Source: Blautia sp. (lineage in GTDB: Bacteria > Bacillota > Clostridia > Lachnospirales > Lachnospiraceae). From it: a stretch of 60,519 nucleotides of DNA. Positions 43,101 to 55,100 of this stretch are shown one piece after another. The stretch is taken from positions 1 through 60,519 of the forward strand of contig JAFUCO010000042.1 in assembly GCA_017459635.1 (NCBI GenBank), given 5' to 3'. A program made the translations under genes and the position numbers. Below the pieces are notes generated by a model. That model ran no database searches. It was not told the DNA's origin and saw only the letters and a program-made list of their open reading frames with translations. Position 1 is the stretch's first letter. Each line of letters begins with the position of its first letter.

Positions 43101-46100
43101 AGTACGCAGATCGCTCACGACGGTCTTTCTGACAATCAGATTTCCCACATTACGGGTGTTTGTAAACCTGGCTGTGGAAACAGTACCGCTGATATTTCCG
43201 CCGGTATTTTCATAAGTAGTTGTAAAGCCGCTGACCGCAGTCTCTGTAACTACATATGACACATCGGTGGGAAGGCCTTCAAGGGTAACACTCTGTCCAT
43301 TCTTAAGCAGGATTCCCGTCGCGTAACCGCCGCTGAAGTTGGCCTCACCGGATGAAGTATCACCGTTCGGATCAGTTACTGTATAACTGTAAGCCTTGTT
43401 GATCTTACTGTCGCCCAGACGTACATTAAAGCTGAAACTTCGTGTGAAATCAGCTGCAGCATCACTGACAACCGTCTTCTCGATTTTGATACTGCCTTTT
43501 GTACGGGTGTTCGTGAAAACTGCTGCCGACGTTATTCCGCTGATCGTACCGGTATCGCCGGTATGTGCTGTCAGAGTGAAGTTGGTCTTTTCCGCTTCAG
43601 TGACTTCATACTCGATACCCTGCGGCAGTCCCGTTATCGTCTTGCTGCCGGCACCGGTGACGGTTATTGGGGCACTGACTCCGTTTGTAAACCTCACTCC
43701 GCTGTAGGTCTTGTTGATGCCTGTATCCGGGGTAAATACTCCGCCAACCGTATTTCCAAGCCGCACTGTAAACGTAAACTGAGCGCCCGTTGCGTCGGCA
43801 CTTCGGTCACTTACAAGGGCCTTGCTGATCTGCAGCCTGCCTGTATTACGGGTATTGGTTACCGCACAGGTCACGATATCGCTTCCAATGGTACGGGAGT
43901 TGTCAGTTCTCCCCTCTGAATCTGTAAAAGCGTATTTTGTTGTGAAACCTGCTGCTGATTCAGTCACATTGTATACGATCCCCTGTGCCAGATTTCTGAC
44001 GGTCACGGACTCACCATGTCTGAGATTGAAGGTATGCTCACCATTAACAAACTCAGCTCCGCCTTCAATTTCATTGCCATCTTTATCCACAGCTGCAAAA
44101 GTACCGTTTACAGGTGTGCCATCCCTTGTAAGCCTTACAGCGATTGGGAATGACTGGTCTTTGTCTGCCGCAGCATCACTGGAGACTGCCTTGGTTATCT
44201 TAAGTCCGCCAACCTTGCGGGTGTTTGTGAATACAACATTGTTATCATCGCCCGGCTGCATGTCGACTCGCTCTGCAGATCTGGCTGTTCCGTTGACAGT
44301 AGCAGCTGTGTCGAAGCTGCTGTTCGGCGTTTCTGTAACAGTATAGGTGATGCCGGTGGGCAGGCCTTCCGCAGTAACGGATTCACCGTTCCTGAGCGAA
44401 AAGGTTGCAGTTCCATTTGTGAAGGTAAGATCACCATAAGTACCTGTGATCGCATTGCTGCTAAGGACAACACGGAAGCTGAATGACAGATCATTGTCTG
44501 CTTCCTGATCGCTGCTGACTGTCTTTGAAATGGTAAGATTTCCTGTTCTACGGGTATTGGTAAAGTTTGCCGTATGGGAAAGCTCAAGGCTATTGCCTGT
44601 ATCTGACTCAATGTCTTCAAGGCTGTAGAACCTGCCGCTGTAATAAGTATGCCCTGACTCATTATTTACCGTTGTATCAAAGCCGTCATCTGCTGTCTCT
44701 CTGACCCAGAATTCACCTACAATATTGGCTGTAGGAAGATAGATTGCCTTCTTGGCCTGTCCGTTCTTTAAAGTAAAAGTGGCTACACTGTCGTGAAACT
44801 CCATATTGCCGAACATGGCATTGACATTCGGCTGTTCCAGCGTGACGGTAAAGGTAAACTGCCTGCTGGTCCGGTCCGCCGGCAGATCACTGGCAACTGA
44901 TTTTGCAACGGTAAGCGACTGCATTTTCTGCCACCAGATTTTTTTGGGGTTACTGGGGTCGGCAGCGCCTCTCAAGTCAGTGTTACGGTCGTTGACAAAC
45001 ATTTCCAGATGGGACTCATCTGACCACGTACCGAAATCCTTACCCTGGACGCCGTAATTTGTATAGTGTGATCCTGTGGTATAAATGCCGATATTAGCGT
45101 TCTCGCCCAATCCTCTGGCATTGATGATATCCAGGCTGTTCTGATTCAGCTGAACATTGCAGGGAGTATTATTGTTTCCGATGGTATTATCATATACTAC
45201 AACATCACCGGAGAAATAAACCTTGGTGTACGTTCCTACAAAGGCCATGGCTCCGCCGGAGTTTGCGGCATGGTTGCCTGTCATGCTTCCGCCGGACATA
45301 TAAACGGTTGGAGCAGGATCATTCCAGTTGCCAAATGCCACTGCACCGCCCTGATTTGTCGCTGTACAGTTTTCTATACTCCCTCCGGACATATAGAAAC
45401 CACTATTGTTGATGAACACGCCTCCACCGGATTTCGAAGAGCAGCCGGTGACAGTACCGCCGGAAATATAAAGCTTAGCGTTACCCTTCTGGAAATAAGC
45501 CCCTCCCTGTCCATCATTATGAGCGTTCACACAGTTTTTAATCAACGCGCCATCCAGTATTTCGCAGATTCCGTTGGTCTCTGCGTAGATAGCCGTACCT
45601 CTCTGCTGGTTGGTTTTGGAATTCTGAAGCGTCGCTCCATTTCCGGCAGTGAACTTGCCGTTGTTTGTTATGCTCACAATACTGCCGGTATTGTTAGTCG
45701 CTGTTATACTGTCAGACATACCATCTATGGTGATATTTTCCAGACGGACATTCGACTTTACATACAACATAGCCTTTCCATTGCCAAGAGTAGTTGTTCT
45801 GTAAATAGTCGTAGTATCGCCATATCCCCTGAATGGATACTGCCCGTCCTTCACTGTTTCAACAGTCTTTTCCGTTTCTGTTGTAAGGACAATTGTCTGC
45901 CAGCTGCTGTTATTTGCGTTTGTCTCGATATACTTTGTAAGTTGATAATCGTCTACCAGCATCTTCACGTAGAATATATTGCCGGTATACCTCTTGACCT
46001 CATCGCCGTCCTTCCAGTAAAGAACCGTGTTATTTTTGGTGTTCTTCAGATATGAGAAAGCGCCATCCAAATCCGCACTACCTGATCCATTATCGAGTCT

Positions 46101-49100
46101 GCTGAAAATAGCAGGTTCTTTTGCCTCCTGGTCAAAGAACAGAAGATTCCCATCATCGTCTGTTATTTTGCAGACAGGCAGGCTGTTCCATATTATCCTG
46201 TTGCCGGTAGTTCGATCATAGATTCCATAAAGCTCGTTATTATCCGCTACAAAGATGTGCTCGCCCTCTTTGAACCCGGCCGGCCTTGAAACACCACTGG
46301 TGTGACCAAACTGCGTTCCTGAGGTGTTGGCGTTAAGTACATGAATCAGCTTGTCCCCGGCATCTCCGGAAGTAAAGCTGCATCGAACTATTACAGCGTC
46401 CTTGTTCACACCGTTGCCCGCCGGAAGCTTCAGGTTAGAGGCACTGCCATCCGTGGTCACATTGTCGCTGATGGTACAGGTATCCAGGAATCCTGCAGCC
46501 GCATTCTGAACGCCCAACGTAAGCGTTTTATCGTCAGCCAGGAAAACCCCGGCTCCATTGGCAGCCACATTGGTAGTCAGAGAATTGCCTGTAATAACAC
46601 AGTGATTCTCCAGCGTAAGATTACCGTTTGTATAGATGCCTCCGCCCTGATTACCTGCTTTGTTTCCTGTTACAGTACAGCCATTCAGGCTAAGCTCATT
46701 TTTGTTATTCTGTGCAATGCCTCCGCCAAGTCCGTTTGCGGTGTTGTCGGTGAAAGTACAGTTCGTGACATAAGTGTTCATCTGTGTACGGAACACACCG
46801 CCGTCCTGGTTGGCAAAACAGTTGTTGAAGGTAGTATCGTTTATCCTCAGACTGGTATTTGGTGTATTCGCTGCACGCAGATATGCATTGAAGCCGCCGC
46901 CGTTTCGGGTTAATGCCTGACAGTCATCAAAACTGCTGCCATTAATTTCCACATCCACAGCATTGATCTCAAGACCTCCGGCTGCACCTGCGTAGCAGTG
47001 CTCAAAAGTACAGTTATCAACCCGGGTGGTTGAAGTCGGTGTATAACTGTAGTCATCGTCTATTCTATGATATACAGCGCCGCCCTGCTGTGTAGCGTTG
47101 CAATAAGTAAAGTCACAGCCGGACAATCTCAGGTCCTTAACATTAGTCCAGATACCACCGCCGCCAAATTTATCCACTCCAGCCTTAGAAATGCATCCTG
47201 TGAACGTCGTATCCGATATTCTCACCCAGTTGTTTGAATTGCTGTACGTACTCTTATTCGCATTACCGAACTGAGCATACACCGCGCCGCCGTTGCCGGC
47301 GCTGAAGTTGGAAAAGCTGGCATTCCTGATGGTTAACGCACAGTCCTTAGTACTGATAACACCACCGTTTGTTCTGGTAGCATCCAGCTGCTTGCCTTCA
47401 AAATCAATATTTTCGATAGTGATCTCAGTTCCGTTTCCGCCTGTGGATACTTTAAAGAAAGAATTTGTGTTTCCCTGATCCTGGCTGATAACAGCACGTT
47501 CACCATTACCGGTATAAGTGTATATGCCCTGTGTCTCACCCTGAATGGCAGTTGTGAAGGTAAAATTTCTGCCGCCCGGGATATCCGGAGTATCTGTTCC
47601 CGGCATCAGGTAATCCTGTATCATCTCAACCTTAACGGTATCATAAGTCCTGCTGGTCGTAGTCCCGTCTGGATTCACAAAATCTTCGGTTATGGAGATT
47701 TTATACGCATCAAAGTTGGCATTGCCGTCCTCTACCGCTGCCTGTATACTCGGATAAAGATGCTCCTCTTTTACAGAACCATCTGCACTTTGTTCCACAA
47801 TCTTACAGATCTTGGTAGACTCACCCAGCTCAATCTCCACTGTATTATCGTTGTTATAAAGATGCAGTTCCGGTACTGAAAATCCGGAGGCGGCATCCTC
47901 AGCAGAGATAGTTCCGGTCATAGTTGTACCGGTGGTATACGCCGTGCCCTTTACTTCCGTATAAGTGTAGTCCACAGTATTATCATCTGTCTTGTCGGCA
48001 AAGACACCGCTTAAAGCGAACGCCTGCTTCCGGACACCTGGGAACATAAATTTTACAGAATCTCCTGCCTCAAGCTGAAGATCATCATCCTCAACCGCAA
48101 CAAAGTGTTCTACAGTTGTTCCTTTTCTTGCGACTACCGATCCATAATGTAAATTCCCTGCATTGATACCATTGATGACCAGAGAAGTAAGATCCAGAGT
48201 ATAACCTGTGTTATTCGCTATCGTCATATAGGCAGGTGCAGAGTAATAGATGACAAGTACAGGCGGATCGTTTTCATATTCCACAAACTCGCCATCCCGG
48301 TTCACAAATCCCCAGTCACCCTCGGCACTGTTCCAGTCAACCTTACTGAGGCATTCACTGTACTCAGAGGCACCTTTGCCAAATGCACAGGCGAAGGTAT
48401 ACCCGGCCGTTATCCCGCCCATAGTATTCAGGAGCTCAGCGGCAATGTCGGATACATAATTCTCATTCGCCGTCGGGAAATAATCACCGGTTTTCTTCAG
48501 GCTTCCCAGAGCGGTGGGTGGCATGCTGGTTCCGCTGAAAAGAGCAAGCTCCCGGAGCTCAACCCTGACCGCCTTACCCCACTGCATCTTGTAGTTGTCC
48601 TCACTGACTGTCATGCCTGGAGTACGGTCGTTCTTAAAAGCGTTCAGATTTGCGTTATTTGTATAACCGCCGAATCTGGCACTGGATACGCCCCGGTTAT
48701 TGTATAATTCCCCGTCTCCCGGAACGTAGATACCCACCTCCGCATCTGAATTCAGACCAACAGCGTTTATAACAAGGTCTGTATCCTGATCCAGATATAC
48801 ATTGCTTACTATATCTGTACCATTTTTATTATTCTGAATATATGCAGATTCCAGGAAGAACAAACGCGAATTAATGCTGCCAATGCCAACAGCACCTCCG
48901 TTTGAGGCTATATTGCCGGTGACCTGTCCTCCGGAAAAGCTGGCATTGCCTGTACTTACAAAGATTCCCGAACCATTGACGGCCTCGTTTGCATCTCCGG
49001 CATTTTCTCCTCCTATCATACCGCCCGTAAGCGTCACACCGCCCCTGACGGAATAAACAGCGCCTCCGTTTCCTCTCTCAGCTTTGTTGCCGCTAAGGGA

Positions 49101-52100
49101 ACCGCCGGAAATGTTCACTGCGCCGCTGTCTGTATATATCGCGCCGCCATTCCCGGAAACTGCCGTATTGCCCGAGATCCTTGTATTGCTTCCGGGAATA
49201 TTCACGGTTCCGCTTTCTGAGTATACAGCGCCGCCGTCATCAGATGCGGTATTGTCTGTGATAATGCAGTCTGATAAAACAACATTTCCCTCAGTCGTAT
49301 AAACCGCTCCGCCTCTGGCGGCATTGTTTCCGATGAGGCTGCCGCCCGTTATGTTCACAGCGCTTATACTGTAAACAGCGCCTCCGTCCCCTGAGCAGTT
49401 TGCATTTTGAATTGTGCCGTCATTACATATATTCAGGGTACCGGTATTTGAGATGATGGCTTCCGCTGCCGTAACATTATTCCCATTACCATCAATAATG
49501 ATCCGGGTTCCCGGCTGCTCATCGGCAATATTCAAAGTGCCGTGGTTTGTAAACATGGCGCCGGTAAAGCCGGCGGCACGTGTGATCGTTGCCGCGCCGT
49601 CACCCTCATAATCTGACGCAGTAGACAGGGTTACATTGTAACCGTAAGGTATTGTCACGGCATCGCTTTCCGGCATGGTGTAATCTACCATCATCTCAAT
49701 GATGACTTCATGCTCATTATTGTCCTGTGCCCACTGAACCGCGCTTGAAATGGTCTGGAATTCCTCATCCCCGATACGGCAGACATTGCCTATCGCATTG
49801 ACAAACGCCAGAGTCATCGTGCTGTCCGTCACGTATGTCAGTTCATAGTCTGAGCCTGATTCACCGTTAATTGTAGTTGCATAATTATTGGGATCGTCTG
49901 TTTTGTCCTCCTCGATCCACAGGCTTGCTCCATAAGGAATGTCAAGCATGACGCTGTCAGTGTCGCCGCCTTTAACGGAAATAGTAAAGGACGCTGCGCC
50001 TTCTTCATCGGTAGTCACATTTTCCTTAAGAGTATGAGCCTCTATCGACTGATCATCTTCATCTGTCAGCTTTACGTTAAACGTGAATGCCTCCGGAGTC
50101 AGTGCTGACACATTGTTAAGCATCTTGCTTACAACTATGGCCGGGTTGACCGTTACAGTACCGTCTGTAACTTCAAAGGTCACATCATCAAAATTCGGGC
50201 TGATGTTCCTGAAGGAATCAGGTCCCAGATTCATAACACTGATGCCCGCTTCCGTCCTGGAAACACTGTCGGAGCTGTCCGCGATCAGTTCAAAACAGTT
50301 CTCATCGTACAGTTCTGTGCTGTAAGATGCATCATAGCCTTCAACAGTATGCTCCGCCCCGTCGTAGGTAAATGTCCCGTTATGTCCTGTAATAGTAACC
50401 GTAGCTGAAACGGGTGAGATTTCAATATATCCGTCTTCTTCGATCACAAAGGTGACTGTTGAGAAGTTGTTATTGTTATTCTCAAACTGGTCCGGTGACA
50501 GATTCATATCTGTCTTTCCCGCATCAGTGCCGGAAGCAGAAGCTGAGCCGCTGAAGGTAAAGTCTTTAATGATGTCGTCATCCGGGTCATCCGGATCTCC
50601 TTCATCATCCAGCACGTGGTATAGGGGTGTATCCGCCGCAGCAGTATATCCTGTAACAATATGTTCCTCACCATCATAAGGAATGGGCTCTTCATTATGA
50701 TTTCCGGTTATCGTTACCATTACTGCAATTGGCGAAACTGTCTGATATCCATCCTGTCCGAGAATAAAAATTACATCCTTAAAATTAGGATTCTTATTGC
50801 TGAAGTTTCCGATATCCAGCTCCATGTACTTAGTGCCGGCATCTGTCTGCACCGCTTCAGCTTCACCGGTAAAACTGATGTCATTGTCCACATCGTACAG
50901 GTCGGAATCAGCCGCAGCTGTATAGCCTGTGATGGTATGCGTTGTACCGTCATATTCCGAAGTGTCACTGTTGCCTGTGATTGTAACCTTTACTCCTTCA
51001 AGGGGTGTTATGGTCTGTGAACCGTCAGTTACATTAAACGCTGCACTGACATTTGGGTCCGTATAGGCAAAATCAGCCTCTGACATGCCCATCGCTGTGG
51101 TACCTGCATCAGTACGGGACGCCTCGTCAGAACCGGTAAAGACAATGTTCTCAGGATTGAACAGAGTTGATTCTGAACTGACAGCATATCCGCTGGCAGT
51201 ATGTTCCGTGCCATCATAAACTGCCGCGCTCACCACACCTTCAACAGTAACTGTAATCTGGATAGCCAGGATCGTCAGATAGCCATCTGACACGGTAAAT
51301 GACGCATCAAAGTTTTCATCCTCATTCGTAAACTTGCTTACGTCAAGCCCCATATAGGATGTGCCCGAATCTGTGCGTGCAACAATGGCATCCCCGTTAT
51401 AAGCAACATTATGAAGATCATACAGGGCATCTTCTGTTTCTGCCGTATAATCCTCAACAACATGCTCAGTTCCATCATAATTCACTTCGTCATGATGGCC
51501 GGTGATGGCGATGGTTACTGCCCTTGGTGTGACGATCTGATATCCGTCTACCACGTTGAATGTTACTGTGTAATTGTCATTGATATTCGCGAACTGATCA
51601 GCACTAAGCCCCATATCTTCCTGACCCACATTGGTCAGCGGAGTGGTTTCAGCCTGGCTGTTCTCATCGAATTCAACATACTCTGCCTTGTACGCATAAG
51701 ATTCTTCTATAACGGCATCTTCATTGTCGTCAGAAATCTCGAGCTCATAACCTGAAACACTGTGTTCCTGTCCATCGTACACAGATGAATCATTATTTCC
51801 CGTGACAGTCACTGTAACAGGGCGCGCGGCAACAGTGAATGTCCCGCCGATAAAGCTGACCGTGTAGTTGCCCTGGTCTGCTTCGCCCGATGCCGTAATG
51901 CCATAGCTTCCCACATTCTCTCCTGCTTCACGGCTGATGGTATATGAAATGAGTTCTTCTGAATCGTTGTTAAGAAGGCCCTCGATCTCAGCAGTCAGAA
52001 CCGGGTCTGCAGCGCCGTATATCTTTTCTCCCGGATTTACTGTCACTGTTACTTCTGCCGGTGTGATCGTTAATACGGCGGTTTCAAATACTACATTATA

Positions 52101-55100
52101 GTTCCCCTGTACATCTGTACCGGCCGGTGTAATGACATATTCTCCTGCATCCTCGCCTTCAGCACGGGTAATGCTGCAGGAGATGACATTTTCGTCATCA
52201 CCATTCTGCAGCCCGGTAATGTTGACTGTCAGCTGTGGATCTTCAGTGCCATAAACCTTTGTCTGAGGTACTGCCGTCACTGTAACGTCAGCCCGTGAAA
52301 CAGCTAATACGGCTTCAATATACTCAACCTCGTAGTTGCCCTGTTCTTCTTCTCCGAAAGGCGTGATGGTATACTCGCCCACATCTTCACCGGCATCACG
52401 TGAGAAGGAGCAGCTTATCGAGTTTTCATCATCCCCATTCTTAAGGCCTTCAATAACTGCCTCAAATTCGGGATCTTCGTCACCGTAAATTTTATAAGCA
52501 TTTTTAGCAGTTACTGTCACTTTAGACTTTTCAATGGCAAGACGTCCATTTTCGAACTCTACATAATAGTTCCCCTGTTCGGGTTCACCCTCCGGTATGA
52601 TTTCATATTCACCAGCGTCCTGACCGTCTTCACGGGTGATCGTGTATGTTATCACTGAAGCCGCGTCACCATTTTTGAGGCCGGACACTGCTGCCGTAAG
52701 GACAGGATCTTCGTCACCATAAAACTTTGTCTTATTCTCAGCCGTAACTTTCACCGCAGCCCTGGTAATAGTAAATATTACCGGGTCAGTGCTGTAGTTT
52801 ACTACATAGTTTTCCTGTTCCCTCTCGCCTGTTACTGAAAGGACATAATCGCCGACATCTTCACCCGCATCACGTGTGACCTCATACGCCAGAACATCCT
52901 GAGTATCACCATTAGCAAGACCTGCAACAACAGCTTTTAATTCAGGCTCATCATCTCCATAGACTTTACCTCCTGTCTCAGGAGTCACAATAACCTGTGC
53001 TCTGTCAACCGTAAGGACACCGTTCTGATACACGATCTCATAGGCAACTGTGACATCTTCACCTTCCGCATTTATGATCTTTGCTCCTCCCGGAGTTATG
53101 ATGTACTCACCGGCATCCTCGCCTTCTTCACGGGTGAATTCATATTCGATCTCTATTGAATCTGCATCTTCAATACCCGTAACGGCTGCTGTGAATTCAG
53201 GATCCTCTTCGCCGTAAGTCTTCTGTATGTCATTTGCTTTGATCGTGATCGGAATGAGGGGCTCCTCATCGGCCGGATCAGGATCACCTGTTTCAGGCAT
53301 ATCTGCTGAATCATCAGCAGACTCATTTATTTCGTCCTCATATAATGTGCCATCTTTGGCATCTTCTGTTATAGTAAATACACCGCTTTCAAAAGCCACA
53401 TCATAATTGCCCTGAGGTGTTCCTCCTTCAGCGGTTATCACGTATGTGCCGGGTTCCTCGCCTTCTTCACGTGTAAGATTGTAGTCAAGTGCCTTATCAG
53501 TATCACCGGCGGTAAGCCCGGTGACGGTTGCTGTAAGGGCGGGATCCGGAGTTCCGTATTCTTTTTCAATATTGTCGGCTGATATCTTTACTGGAGCCCT
53601 GTTTATTGTCAGACTACCCGGTATGTATGTTATCTCATAGTTGCCCTGTACGTTTTCCCCAACAGGTGTAATAATATATCCGCCGCCGATCCTTACATCT
53701 TCTCCTTCTTCCCGGCTAAGACTGAAGCTGATGACTGAAGCCGGATCTGAGGGAGCAAGGCCGGCAACTGTCACAGTCAGCTCAGGGTCAGGATTTCCAT
53801 AAGTCTTCGACTGATTGTCCGCCGCCACCGAAACGCTGGCCCGGAATACTTCCAGTGTTCCGCTAACATAATGCAAGTCATAGTCAGATGTTACATTCTG
53901 ATTATATTCATTCAGAATCACTGCGCCGGACGGTACATTCGCTGCCCTTCCCGCATCAATAAGAGAGAACGCGCCGGACGTAAGGCCTGTGCCGTCAGGC
54001 TCATATTCTTCCGCCTGCAGATCAACTTTTGCGACACGGTCACCGGGTGCAAGTTCTCCCTGAACGCTCCATGAATTCACTTCGAGCGGCTGACCGTCAT
54101 ATATCTTCGTTCCGCTGTCCGCAATTATAGTGATCGGGATAAGCGTATCCTGAACAGGCTCTTCCGCTGTTAATTCATCAGTTTCGCCTTCAGAAAGCCA
54201 CGAGCTGTTTAAAGGCTCATTCGTTTCAGTTTCTGTGATCTCCTCAGGAATTATATCGGGCAACGCACCTTCAGTTACCGGGAGCTCTTCAGTAAATCCA
54301 TCCCCGAAAATTTCACTTCCGGCCGGTTCTGCTGCAGCATCCTCGGGCCAGGGATTCCCGGTCCCCGAAAGTTCCTGAGAAGCTTCTTCCTCCCGGATGT
54401 TTCCCTCTGTTTCAGATGTCATATCCTGTGCATAATCCCAGGATTCCTGATACATTCCTTCTTCATCATACAGAAGCTGTGCGGCTGCTTCATCGGTTCC
54501 GTATTCTGACTGGTACGCTTCATATTCTGACAGGTCTGTTTCTTCCGGCTGATAAGCACGCACGATACCATATATGGAAAAATTCTCAGCCTCAAAATCA
54601 GCCGCGCCGTAAATGTCATTCACAGCGCTCTTCAGCACAGCACCTGACAGATTCTTTTCACTGAAAACAGAAAACCAGATCCAGTAAATGTCTTCCGCTG
54701 TCACCAGTCCTTCATATCCGGCAGCCTCGGAGGCTGCTTCATCAGCGGCTGTTCCATCCTCTGTTTTATCTTCAGAAAGTGCGCTTGTATAAGGGAAGTT
54801 TACCGCATATACAGCTGCCTGTTCATCGAGATTGAGAAAAACATTTACCGCAACAGGAGCAGCAGGCTGGATCCGGTTTCCTTCGGCATCCCTTACGATC
54901 AGGTCAAACAAAGCCGGTACATCCACAAGGCTCGGCTCATAGCCAGTCTGCGTTGTCAGGATCTGTTTGGCCTTATTGATGTAAGCATCATACTCCCATG
55001 CGTCCGGGATGACCGTTGCTTCAAAAGCAGCATCTGCTGGTATCATAGCGGCTTCCGGAACGTCAACATGCAGAACAAGATCAGCCCCGTTGACAGCAAT

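Larger units (their letters stand above)
39340..44920 (-). repeat. Fourteen tandem Cna-B-like repeats
   Basis: Each repeat of about 100-130 residues begins like TKTVVSDLAADK followed by FxFTVxL, contains TFxNGxATxTLKxGxS and GLPxGxxYxVTE, and ends AxFTNTRxTG. A fifteenth related domain lies upstream near 49800-50160. The four nearest the C-terminus carry acidic Gly/Ser/Asp-rich insertions that the others lack. Confidence 0.8.
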